Under the pieces are notes generated by a model. The model saw only the letters and a program-made list of their open reading frames with translations, made no database searches and had not been told where the DNA came from. Shown here in pieces: positions 11,557 through 22,290 of a stretch of 64,000 nt of DNA. The stretch spans positions 27,664,967-27,728,966 of the forward strand of contig NW_023998415.1 of NCBI RefSeq assembly GCF_014805625.2, written 5' to 3'. The stretch is from Glossina fuscipes. Lineage: Eukaryota; Arthropoda; Insecta; Diptera; Glossinidae. A program made the position numbers and the translations under genes. The number at the start of each line of letters is the position of its first letter. Positions within the stretch are counted from its first letter, which is position 1.

Positions 11557-13378
11557 ATCTACAGATTTCAATCAGAGTCTGAAAGAAGTATGTATATAAC
11601 GTATAAAACACATAGACATAAATAAATTAAAGGTAAGTTCTTTGTTACTAATAATGGTGGTCAACTACCTGCTTCACGGAATAAACACATGCATAAACAA
11701 GCACACATATGTTTATATCTAATTTGTATAGCAAAATTGCATAATTCGGCTTCTAACTTAGCCTTAATATCTATCTCTATCTCAGGCTCCTCCTGGTACT
11801 GAAATCACGTTTCAGCGTATGACTCATTGGCTTTTTAAAGAAAACTCAGAATCTTCTCTGTTATTTATACACTCTGAACACGAAAATGGCACTTCGCTCT
11901 TACGTTCAACTAAGCTACTATATGGTTAGTTATTGACTAAGCTTATTTACAATATTTATTATTGGTATGCGTTAGGGCTTTCACTACTTAATTCGCGGAA
12001 ACTCCCGCGGGAATTTGCTTACCAAGATAGACGAACTTCTTACTACCCATGCTTGTATGTTTCAAGAGCTAGTTTTGGAGTAGTTAGATACCGAGCTTTC
12101 GAACTATAGCCAGCCTTCTCATATTATTGTGTTAGTGTTCCAATAGAAGAAAATTGAAAAACAAACAAGAGACTTTATAAAGCAGTGATGACAAGCTTAG
12201 AGGATTAATCCATTTTCAACAGCTGGCTTCTTTGTCTTTATTACAATTTCGATTTTCTTAAGGTGGACGGACCAGTGTCGAAAGCCCTAATTTCGTTATT
12301 CCAAATCAATTAAGAAAACGCAAGTCTAAAACGAATTTTGAGCACTCACTATCCAAAGTAATTATATAAAAATCGTAAAATTTTCTTTCTCATTGGCCGT
12401 GTGTATAGACCGATTATAATTCTCTAGTAGTAATTTAAATATATTTCCTAAAAATAATTAAAAAACAAAAAAAAAAAAGGAGAAAACTTCCTTTCAACAT
12501 TTTCTTCAAGTTCTAAAAGTCGTCGAAAAAGAAGTTTATCGGTATTTTTGATACCATTTTCACTTTCTGTGTGTGTGTGTCGTGTCTGTGATCTCAATTT
12601 CTAGACAACATTTTCGTATCATCAGGAAATTGAATTTAAAATGAAAGTGAGTAGAGTCGAACAATACGCAAAAGGTATTACGTACGGAATACTAAAACAA
12701 TTATAACCTCGTCGTGATAGATAATAATATACATAAGAAATCTCTTAACAGAAAAGATCGGCAGGTAGCTAGTGCTCACATGTTAACTCTTGTCCCTTTT
12801 ATTTCAAGAAGCAGCAAACAACAACAGCATTTATACTTTTTTAAGTAACTTTCAATGCCGCAACCCTCCTCTTTATGTCTTGCTATATGATTTGATTGAC
12901 TTTTATACAGTTTAAAGACACAATAAACTTTTTTCCTTTTCCTTTTCCACGTCTCCTCCGTCGATGATGATGACTCATGCTAAGGCGAATATTTAATGTT
13001 TAGATAACTTTAGAAAACAGACGATCATCGTACATGAACAGAATGTTAATATGTTATATTTATGTAGAGGAGTATTCCGTTTCTTGTTAATAAGATTTCA
13101 AATCGCTTATGTCGATTGTTAACAGGTTTTAAATACTTATAGATGGACAAAAGGAAATACGATTTGCATTTCTGCCTTCACAATAGAAAATTTTGACTGC
13201 TTGATTGGGGAGAAAAGATATATGATATACACACACAAATTTGTATATAATCTCGAATAGATTCGAGATAGATGGAAAAGATAAAAAAAAAAAGAAGCTC
13301 CCAGTATGTCTCACTTTTCACATTATTCAATAAATTACATTACACTACATGACATTACATTGTGCTTAAATTGATCCT

Positions 13379-13621
13379 TTACTCGCTTCCAGTGAAGGAT
13401 TTAGGTACACCCATTACATCCGCCAGTGTCTTATTGTGCTTTAACTGCTGTCCAGAACTGTTGCCCAGAAGGTACTCCGCCACGACTGCTTGTTCCTTAA
13501 TGACGCTGCCACAGAAGATGTTAATAATAATGGAATTTGTGCGCAGGTAAGCGTTAAGTTGTTGATTTAAATAAATGGTAATCAGAAAAAATAATTCATT
13601 TCGGCTAAAGCTTCTGCCTCT
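13379..13621 (-). CDS. Candidate terminal exon, product unknown
   Basis: The minus strand holds an open frame of about 80 codons ending in TAA at 13379-13381. Its last 45 or so codons have balanced, hydrophilic composition (VIKEQAVVAEYLLGN, then HNKTLADVMGVPKSFTGSE), about half G/C at third codon positions and no repeats, unlike the surrounding AT-rich DNA. I do not recognise the protein. The upstream 30 codons look less protein-like, so a true exon would start within it. No strong minus-strand acceptor is visible: AG dinucleotides near 13595-13615 lack a pyrimidine tract. The plus strand of the same DNA carries a better splice-bounded exon candidate, so at most one reading is right. Confidence 0.3.
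   Translation of the reverse strand, partial: RGRSFSRNELFFLITIYLNQQLNAYLRTNSIIINIFCGSVIKEQAVVAEYLLGNSSGQQLKHNKTLADVMGVPKSFTGSE
13393..13546 (+). CDS. Alternative candidate internal exon on the plus strand, product unknown
   Basis: A 154-nt segment is bounded by a good acceptor (CCTTTACTCGCTTCCAG before 13393) and a near-consensus donor (GCGCAG|GTAAGC after 13546). One plus frame is open throughout (50 codons, including VLLCFNCCPELLPRRYSATT and LPQKMLIIMEFVR); the other two have stops. Both borders are phase-compatible with an internal exon. The product is not recognised. It overlaps the minus-strand ORF 13379-13621, whose composition looks more protein-like; both are listed because the sequence alone does not decide. 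Confidence 0.3.
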
Positions 13622-13679
13622 TCATTATTTCTTTTAGCATTATAGAGCCATTTCGTCATAAACAATTGGTTGAATTACA

Positions 13680-13838
13680 TCAGATACCTTTGATAACATT
13701 CTCCAATGGCGGTTTCATCGGATCGGACCAAATGATTTCATCGAATCCATAGCGTGAGAAGAATATAAAGTGTATCATCAGAAATATTCGGTTCTGCTCG
13801 GTTCGATTCGCTTGATTTGTGGTATGATTTTTATCACT
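13680..13838 (-). CDS. Candidate exon, product unknown
   Basis: A minus-strand open frame of 52 codons contains FSRYGFDEIIWSDPMKPP and ends at a TGA two codons past a possible donor (ATCAAAG|GTATCT, exon edge 13688). The central 25 codons have a protein-like mix of acidic, aromatic and proline residues. No convincing acceptor is seen on its 5' side. Splicing directly to the open frame at 13379-13621 fails by phase: this exon would leave one base, and the available AGs downstream also leave one. It may be an exon of a different transcript, or chance. Confidence 0.25.
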   Translation of the reverse strand, partial: SDKNHTTNQANRTEQNRIFLMIHFIFFSRYGFDEIIWSDPMKPPLENVIKGI

Positions 13839-14568
13839 TTAGATTAATCTGGCGTATCGCAGTTTGCATCACATTTCACGGTTCACAAACTTTTTTCTTC
13901 GATCTAAGCGAATTCAAGTAAACTAAAGTAAAGTTTTTCATATATGACATGAAACTTGTTTTATGCAAAGATCAAAAACGCATTATATTCTCTGTTCACC
14001 TTCGCGAGTTCATATAAATGTAAAAATGTCGGAAAAACACAACATGCTTTAGTGGCTAATACGCCATCTTTTACAAATGCTTTAAAACATGCAATATTGC
14101 ACTGACGTGCGATAAACTTCACTGCAAGAGAGCAAGTTGAATATAGTTAAATTTCCCTAGAGGTTGCCATCAAAAGGTAAATCATGCAGGAATGCTTTTC
14201 GACGCTCTAAACATACTTATCCCCTTATCATGCCGGCCGAAACATCCTTCCCGTGTACTCTTCACTTGCATGGTGAAGACACAATATAAGCCGAATATAA
14301 TTTTTTTTTTTTTTTTTTTTTTTGGGAAAACATAGCCTTGCAAACTAAAGTGTAGAATACTGTCGAGATATTACCTTAAAGGATCTGAGACTTAAATCAA
14401 TTTAGAAACCAAAGCACATCATTTAATGCAAGAAGATATATATGTTCGTGTAAAGCTATTTACAGAAAAAAATCCAATATATAAAATATATGAACCATTG
14501 TGCGTTATGTTTGAAAATTAACAAAAATCTCAACTGGTTTCTATACATATACATGCATTCACACACAT

Positions 14569-14602
<34 letters not shown>

Positions 14603-15831
14603 TTTCATAATATGTTTATTTCTCCCCTTCTTGTTTGACAACTAACAATTAATGACGTTGTATAAATTGTGCATATAGATGGAAAGAAAGACCACAGCAA
14701 CAACAATAACAATAACAACAACAACAACAAGAATGACAACGAAATCAAGTAAGAGAATTATAGTCACTTTCGAACGAATCTTAGATACTCACCGTTTAGG
14801 TTACGCTATGGTGACAGCTAGCCGCACTTAATCAGATTATTCTTACTTATCAGTGCGAAGAAATAGTGAAGGAGAAGGCTGGAGGTACCAACATACCGAA
14901 CTTTTTAATAAGTCTATTGGCGCGTTTTATAGTCATAGCCACGTCATCATAACCCTGGCGCCACAAACTTGGAACAGTAGCCGACCAAGTAGCGAGTAGA
15001 GGAGGGCAATTCGTTAGAGCTTTGAAAGCTTTTGCGACGAAGGACATAAAGGAAACTTAATGTTCTCATTCAAATACACTCCTTGCCTTCATGAAATGAT
15101 GCTAACTGTTCTCCGACCAGACTTAAGGCAAGAAACAGGAATATTGGTCGTTCTCCTAGGAATTCAAAATTATTTTGTTTAACTATATTGGCTGCATATT
15201 TTAAAAGGTAAGAATAAAATGCAGCTCGACGAGAAAATCATTTTTATTCGCCGCTTAGTATGAAAATTTGCATTTGAGAACATTTTGCATTTGGCTCTCT
15301 TTGACAAATTTCGTTACGTGGAAGAATTGGACGGAGAAAATAGATGGAGATAGGGACGAAAATATTTCTAATAACTAAGGGTGTGATAAGCCCGTTGACA
15401 GGGGCGTATCATTGTTACAAATCGATTTACAAAATTGTTATACCAATATTTTTCGAACCTCGCTACAAAGAAAAAACACCTTCGAATATATGAGCACTTA
15501 TATGTGTGAGTACACAAAGATATCGGATACAACAATGAATATGAATGTGTATTACTATGCACATGTAGTAATAATGGACACCTGCACGAGTTTTTTAAAT
15601 TATGTACATTTTATGTGTAATATATATAAATATATATATACGTATATATGTGTGATTGTATATTAAACACATTAAACACAAGACACAAAAAAGATTAAGC
15701 CAATACTCCGATAAACTGTAAAAAAAGATAGAAGTACAGACAGACTGACTAAACCGACGGACAAGTGTATAGAAAATTTGGAGTCAAAACAAAACGAGAA
15801 GAAAGAAAAATATATATAGACATACGTATGC

Positions 15832-15859
15832 ATGTATGTATGTATGTATGTATGTATGT
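15832..15859. repeat. (GTAT)n microsatellite
   Basis: A tetranucleotide array of about seven units. Confidence 0.95.
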
Positions 15860-17186
15860 GTGCCCATAAGTAGATATAACTTGCAATAAAATAAATTGAT
15901 AATTTTCTTAATAAATGCAGACATATGTACAGAAAAACCAGAAAATAAAAATCGAAAAAGACAGACGTAGAAAATTTCAAGTACTGTGAAGATGATGAGG
16001 GCGATGGTGATAATGTCCGTCCTTTGTCTTTCAACTTTAAGTAAAATCGTCAATGGAACCCTTAAATATGATGTGCGTATGTTTGCTTTCCTTTTCTTTT
16101 CTTTATTTATTTATTTATTTTTTTTCATTTCTCTCTATTTTAAGGTTTCTTTGGGATCACAATTTCATTAATTGTTGTTGTTCTGATTTTCGTTTTCCTA
16201 ATTTCTTTGTGTTTTTTTTGTGTTTTTTTTGTGTTTTTTTTTTTTTTTTTTTCTTTTAACATTTCTAGGCTTTTATTTCCAAGAAATTTAAAACTTTTTC
16301 ATATTCCTGCTCCGTTTTCTTTTTCTTAATTATTTGTTCTTTTTCTTTTTTTGCCTTACATCTCTTCGCATAGACACTGCCATACTATCATTTGTAAATT
16401 AACCGAAACGGCAAGACGCGCTTGATAGCAGGTATATAGAATAATACAAATAATATATTTTGCAGATCTGAATGATCTTGAAAGCATTTCAAGATATTGA
16501 TTTTTTCTACATCCATCTCGTTCGCTAAATAAATGAATTTGTGATTCGTTTCAATCGGTGTGTAGAGCCATTTTTCCATTGTTTGCGTTCGTAATCACTA
16601 CTACTGCATATAATGATATGCGATAGTATATAACTCTGATTGCGGTAATCAAAAACTCAAATAGTTTACCTATGTTCGGTTAGGTTTCTCATTTCAATAG
16701 GCACGTATTACGGAGATCGTTACCACTGCCCCAACACTATCAACACCGTTCATCACCTTTCAAGATTTTGTTTATGTTGGCTTTTCTGCCTGAACATTTT
16801 GCATAAAGGCTTGCTGTTGCCTGACTTCCAAGCTTTCTCCAGTTTGCTCGATAAATCGGAAAAATTCATCTAAGAGATCGACTCTTTTGTTTATCTGTTC
16901 CTTGTTTCTCTTTATGTCTTAAATTTATGCACGTATTATTAGTATTAATGAAAACAAAAACAAAAAGCAATAAAAAACTGAAAACAAAGAAATATGTGTT
17001 TTGTGTTTCTTTTTCCTTTTTCTCAAATTTTGGTTTTCTTTTATTTTTATTTTTTTTATTTGATCATAAACTTCATTAATCGTCACTATCTATCTGCATG
17101 ACTAGTGTACGGCAGCATGAATAATTTTGCAGACAGATTCCGAAGCATATATGAAAGAATAGTTTACTATTAAATTAAATAATCAA

Positions 17187-17218
17187 GAACGATTATATTC
17201 GGTGGCACCGAATCGTTC
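17187..17218. repeat. Hairpin-forming inverted repeat
   Basis: ATTCGGTG at 17197-17204 and CACCGAAT at 17206-17213 form a perfect 8-bp inverted repeat around one base. Outer arms GAACG (17187-17191) and CGTTC (17214-17218) extend it past a 5-nt bulge. The minus strand reads CCGAATATAAT, an end motif shared with other repeats here. Confidence 0.6.
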
Positions 17219-17929
17219 ATATCTATATTATTTATGCAGCGATAGATCAGTGTAAAGAGCGAAATCGTCCGTCTATTCGGTCCGTCTATTAAAGCTACAG
17301 AGCTGTCATATCTTCGAAATTAAGACAAACGCACTCATTTTTTCTCTTTCGCTGATAATACGTATATATATATAAAAAGCGCATAGACCTTTTTTTTTAT
17401 CACCGATTACATATATCAAATATAGCGAACTAAACTTACTACAAATTTTTCTCTCATCAGAGGTCTCAACCACTTCGATGAGGTTCAAGTTAAAAAAAAA
17501 AAAAAAAAAGAAAAGAAGCACACAAATAGTGGGTCCGTCTTGTTATCTGGTCTCGTAGTGCAATTTGAAAGGTCAACAAAATTTGTTATCTCCATTCCAA
17601 CGATTAGTCCTGTCCACTTCGTTATCTATTATTACCGTGATAGTTAAATTGCCAAAAATTTATGCAAGGAATTGAAACTTCCTGCACTTATTATGTAGAA
17701 AATCACACAAACTAACATTTTTAAGTCATTGTTCTAAAATTTTGTTTTGTTGTTTTTGTATATCGGATTCGTAAAAACATGTTAGTACAGATAGAAGCGA
17801 TATGTTTTTGGATAACGAAAAAAATAATTTTTGCATATGTGTGAAACAGATAAACAAGCACTTGAAATCAACCCACCCTTGATTACACCCCTCAATTGAA
17901 AATTATTCTTTGAACCTACCTAAGTATTT

Positions 17930-18115
17930 TGTCCCGAGTGTATGTCTAATATTCGCCTATATACCCTTGCACTGACCTCATAAGTCGCAATTTTCACGAT
18001 ATTTCGAGTTGATGAACTTTTGTGTATTGGTACATTTTTACCCCAAGGATAGCTGTTGCTGAAAATAGATTAGATCAGATTATTTTACCGGCCACTGCCG
18101 GTATAACGCCCCATT
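17930..18115 (+). repeat. Dispersed repeat family B, partial copy
   Basis: By eye this shares with 43440-44350 and 55190-55440 an ordered set of blocks: a TCGCAATTTTCACGATATTT block, a gap, a short 'CCAAGG...GAAAATAG' block, and a GGTATAACGCCCCATTGCG block. It diverges before and after. No coding capacity is apparent. Confidence 0.5.
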
Positions 18116-20135
18116 GCGATATAATTTTCACATATGCAAAAATTCCCAATTTTTAATATATATCGACAACAATCGTTGCCACAATGATATTTCCATTTAC
18201 TGATGAAATGAATGTGAAAAGTTGGGATGAATATGATCAAAAACAAATTAGGAGACAATGGTCGCACCCTGGGAGATGTGTATTCGATAAGCAAGAGCTA
18301 TCGACCGAGTACTTAGGATAGAACCCAGTTATGCTGACTTGACAGTATCTTAGTTGCTCGACTATGCAGCAGTCCAAGTGGCAGCTTGCTGCGTTTGGAT
18401 CACAAAAATCGACTTTGCCCGTTCTTATGGCAAGTAACCCTTTATATGCGAACACCCATTATTTGAAAATGGATGGTGAGGCTGTGTTAAGCAAATTAGG
18501 CCTTGCCCAACCATAAAGTTTTATCTTGATATATACAATATCCTCAGATTCCTCTGTAGGCGAACATTTCAGTCATCCGCTTTCCCTTATTGTATATAAT
18601 GTGACGGTAGCATTTGGACCACTTAGTTATAATAGTAAATAAAAGGCAAATAGAAATCTTATAATTTGTACGGATAGCGAAATACACGAAAAGAGGGACT
18701 TTATTATTTCCTGAATCCAGTTAGTATATTCCGAGGTGGGTCTGTCTAAACGCCTGGATGGGGTCTACACTTGTGCAAATTAGCTTGGAACAATTATTTA
18801 TCGTAAGCACTGAGATTCCCAATCTGAGATTCGAAATTAACGCATAGTTCGAAAACACTTTTGGATAATGTGAAAACTTTTCTGAAGCGTTCGCTTTTTC
18901 ATAATTTAATGATGAATATTGATAATGTGAAAGGTCGAAAGAAATGAAAAACGTCTATCACAAAATAACCACAAAAACAGCCAAAGAAAACATGAATGTT
19001 TTCCAGGGAATTTAACTTTGAAGTTTTCTCAATGTAATGCAATTTTATTAAGACTTTATTTTAATGTCTCGATCGTTTGACTATCAAAGTACAAAGCAAC
19101 AATTTCATTGCGAACGCAATATCACATTAGAATCGCGCTGCACAGTTTGCACTTTGAGGACGACAACGAAATCGCCTAAGTGAAATATAAAATTCATTCA
19201 TGTTATTTGCAGATTTTATTAATAAATATATGTAAAATGTAACACTGTATTGAAGTGCTATTGCATTGATATTTGAAATGCTCTTCCAAGTCTCATTATT
19301 CCGCAAATAATATAAATAAAAGTCAATGGATTTTGTTTATTTTCAATTAATAGAAACGGATAGTAAATATAATAATAATAAATGAAAAGAATAAAAAAAA
19401 AAAAAAGAGAAGAGAAGAGAAGAAAATCTTGAAGAAATTTTTCTAATCATAACATATCTTCCCCCTAATGTATTTTTCAATTTAGTTTATTATGTGTGCA
19501 CGCATGAATTGGATATAAATAATAAGTATGCGATGTATGCGTGTACGTGAAAGGGACCATACCGTCCCAATAATTTATATAAATGGGATATATTGAGACT
19601 AACGCAAATAATGGATAATAAAAAGACTTGACGTAAGCGTAGTATGTGCTTTAGGCTCTATCATAAAAAGTATATTTAATCCGAACGCACACATCCATCC
19701 ATGAGTATCAGAATAGGTGTGATTAGATTTCATGAGCAAAACGTCTTGGGAACAAAAAAAAAGAAAAAAAAAAAAAACTATAAACATAATCGCTAACAAT
19801 TGCTAACAGCGTCAACTAGAACACGCAGTGACGAGAGGGAAGATGAAGGGTGGCGTAGAATACACAAAAACCCAGGGGGCCTATTGGCTCGGAGCCAAAA
19901 ACGCTCTGAACGAGAATAAATATTCAAAAATACAAACTAACAGCGAAGGCAATAGTCACTGTATTTGTGTTTCGCTAAAAAAAAAATAAAGAACTAACAC
20001 TAAACGAACTAAAGTAGAAAAAACCGTTGAAGTAAAAACAAATCAACGCAAAACACCAACATTCTAATAGCAATTTAAAAAAAAAAAAGACGAGCGGGAG
20101 GGGGGAAAGCAAAAACGAAAAAACAACAACATCGG

Positions 20136-20136
<1 letters not shown>

Positions 20137-20171
<35 letters not shown>
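20137..20171. repeat. (TA)n microsatellite
   Basis: About 17 TA units in a row. Confidence 0.95.
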
Positions 20172-20174
<3 letters not shown>

Positions 20175-20237
20175 TAAAGAGCTAAAATTGTATATCTATC
20201 AAAGTGCAACAAAATGCTGTCAACAGACACACAATAA

Positions 20238-20284
20238 GCGTTTGCTGTTTGCAGTTTGCTGTTTGCCGTTCGCTGTTTGCTCAG
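20238..20284. repeat. Short degenerate GTTTGC(T/A/C) tandem repeat
   Basis: Seven-bp units of the form GTTTGCN, one of them GTTCGCT, are repeated six or seven times and end in a CAG that could serve as a splice acceptor for the open frame that follows. Confidence 0.8.
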
Positions 20285-20455
20285 AAATGCAATTATCAAA
20301 TATTATTTTTATTGCAACCCGCGCGAGACTTTGCATCAACAATGGTATTAGTACCAAATATGGCAGCGATTTGCAAATCACTTACCGACGAAGGTCGAAC
20401 AAAGGAAACGGTACAAGAGATTTTTGCGGAGCATAGCGTAAATCGCGCCTCATAG
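20285..20455 (+). CDS. Candidate terminal exon, product unknown
   Basis: The frame opens in phase after a plausible acceptor (TTCGCTGTTTGCTCAG, exon from 20285) and runs to TAG at 20453-20455. The distal part (ARDFASTMVLVPNMAAICKS, then LTDEGRTKETVQEIFAEHSV) is amphipathic and free of low-complexity sequence, with raised GC. I do not recognise the protein. A competing signal on the other strand, a consensus donor CGTCG|GTAAGTG at 20384-20390, lies inside the frame, so the island could belong to a minus-strand transcript or a transposase fossil. No polyadenylation site was identified with confidence. Confidence 0.35.
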   Translation, partial: KCNYQILFLLQPARDFASTMVLVPNMAAICKSLTDEGRTKETVQEIFAEHSVNRAS

Positions 20456-22014
20456 ATTAAAGACTGCTGCACTGTACGATTTTGAGTAAACCGAGTGCAA
20501 AATAAAATGAATTGGAGTACTTTTGACTAACTGACTGGCTGCATATATGGTGGAGGATGCCTTCAATTGCATTGCTCGCACTTTGATATTTGTTTGAATG
20601 TCATTTTAGGGAAACTAGCTACGCAGCCATTCAGCCAACTCGACAAAAAGGCATTAATTTGTGTTTTCACACTAAATCCATCGTGATGGATGATTGTTTC
20701 ATGGAATCATTGTGTATATGTTATGTAAGAGCATTTCATATGGCATTGTATGTAATAGCGCAACGCACAAACGAATGAAATTAAAGAGAAATAATTCAAA
20801 TGTAAATGCTGCATGTAGCTGCATTTAAGTTTAAAAATTTATTAAAACAATGCTGATCGATAGAGTGGAAGCAGTAATCTTTAATATAATCCGGAATTGC
20901 CCGGAAAAAGGCGATAAAAAAAAAAAAAAAAAAACGAAAAAGAACTTTGTAAGTTTTCAGCGTAGATGGCTGTTTAAACAAATTCTTTGCTAATGGGTCA
21001 TATTATGAAAGTTATATTAAGTTAAATTTCAGGCATCCTCAAGGACCATAAACGAGCACTGCCCAGCTTCTTTTCATTTAGATATCGGTCTTTGCGTCTT
21101 TGCATTATAATTGCATGCCTGCAATGTCTTCCTGGCTTTATAGCGAGAACAAAATTAAAGGCCACAGAGTATATACATGCTCTTGATAACCGTCCAATTT
21201 CACAGTATTAGTTTAAGTTTATTTTTAGTACCCGTAACAATAAAAGAAAGGTACAAAAGCATAACAATCAGATAATTTCTTACTCTATTTTCGCCATAAA
21301 ATACCAAAAGTTATATACATCGTAAAGGATAAATTTTGATGCGAAGCTTCACATGCAGAGAGGTCCGAACACCGGTGTAAACACTACCCCATAATTAGCA
21401 CAGTATGTCCGTTTGCCAAACACTAATTTTCATCGCACAAAATCACAAATTAAAATTGACCAAGCATTTAAAAGTGGATCCGCTTTGATGCAAAGTTCCC
21501 GCCAGGCTGTTATTTATCACTGAGCTTTTTTCGAGAAATTTTTTCATCTGCAAAAGTGTGCCTATAAAGTTAGAAATCGCACAAGCAGTCTGATTGAACT
21601 CATTTTCAATAATGTTCATCTTTGGATCACTTTTCATGCTTATTTATTCATACAAAATTCCATGGCACAGATATCAAAATGACAGATGATCGATGGGCAT
21701 GCTTAAATCGATTCAGTTAATAATTCCTTGAATTCCTTGGCTAGGTGTTGCATATATCCAACAAACTTAGCTATCCTTACCACAAGTGCTACTTATGGAG
21801 GATAAGCTCAAGAAAAATATCTGAAAAATACTATTTCAGCATATCATTCAGCAAAAGCATATTAAAAATTTTGATCGGATGAGTCAACTTTTCATTGACC
21901 CCTCTCTTCTATAGAATTGATCCGACGAAAAGAACGCCTTTATATGCCGAATCATTTAGATATTTAAAATTTCGTAGTCAAAACTCACTCGTTCATAAAA
22001 GCAATTTCTCATAA
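20456..22014. other. AT-rich non-coding stretch, no gene seen
   Basis: Nothing supported beyond homopolymers such as A19 at about 20917-20935. A 64-codon minus-strand ORF at 21443-21637 has a protein-like start (KSDPKMNIIENEFNQTACA) but no motif or splice context to support it. Confidence 0.6.
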
Positions 22015-22290
22015 GAGTTACTTACATATAACAAGTTTCAGCTTTTGTAAGTCTATTATTTGACTACCAGGTTATATAAATTAAGCCTCATATAAATTAA
22101 GCCTCATTTAATACGTTATGACGAAAATCTTTGAAGAAGTAAAATCTTTTTTGCTAAATTTGGACAACGTCATTTTGTTTTTGGTTCCCTTCCCAAACAA
22201 GGACACTTCCATGAAAAGTGAACCTTTACATTGGAGCAGGTTGTACTTCTTAGTATGTTATTATGAAAATAATTAAAGAATTATTTTAAA
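22015..22290 (+). repeat. Probable family B fragment with a 16-bp tandem duplication
   Basis: The TTTGCTAAATTTGGACAACGTC block at about 22149-22172 corresponds to TTTACTAAATTTGGATGACG at about 44197 in the long family B copy, and both are followed by a GTTCCC/GGGTTTCCATGA-like section. At 22075-22106 a 16-bp unit TATAAATTAAGCCTCA is directly duplicated without mismatch. Assignment to the family is by short block similarity only. Confidence 0.4.

Larger units (their letters stand above)
9761..13378. other. AT-rich non-coding stretch, no gene seen
   Basis: No supported gene. It contains (TC)n at 11003-11037 and a compound A25 plus (AC)n at 11520-11556. ORFs at 10234-10476, 10503-10703 and 11231-11425 have no domain signature and no convincing splice context. 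Confidence 0.65.
13839..17929. other. AT-rich non-coding stretch with microsatellites
   Basis: No supported gene. It holds T23 at 14301-14323, a T run at 14572-14598, a CAA/TAA-rich patch at 14697-14731, (GTAT)n at about 15832-15859 and a T-rich GTGTTTTTT array at 16205-16252. A 65-codon minus-strand ORF at 14850-15047 (including LLATWSATVPSLWRQGYDD) is GC-raised and not low-complexity but has no recognisable motif; it could be a fossil fragment. CCGAATATAAT motifs lie at 14291 (plus) and 17197 (minus). Confidence 0.6.
18116..20284. other. AT-rich non-coding stretch, no gene seen
   Basis: No supported gene. It includes A-rich runs at 19393-19406 and 19755-19776, and (TA)n at 20137-20171. A minus-strand ORF at 18237-18455 is Cys-rich but has no regular spacing and no family I can name. 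Confidence 0.6.

Noticed and set aside
14850..15047. A GC-raised minus-strand ORF of 65 codons
   Set aside because: Composition is protein-like, but no motif, acceptor or donor could be supported. It is only mentioned in the stretch description.
15672..16053. Overlapping minus-strand ORFs with apparent transmembrane segments
   Set aside because: The hydrophobicity comes from T-rich and (ATGT)n simple sequence; two frames are equally open.
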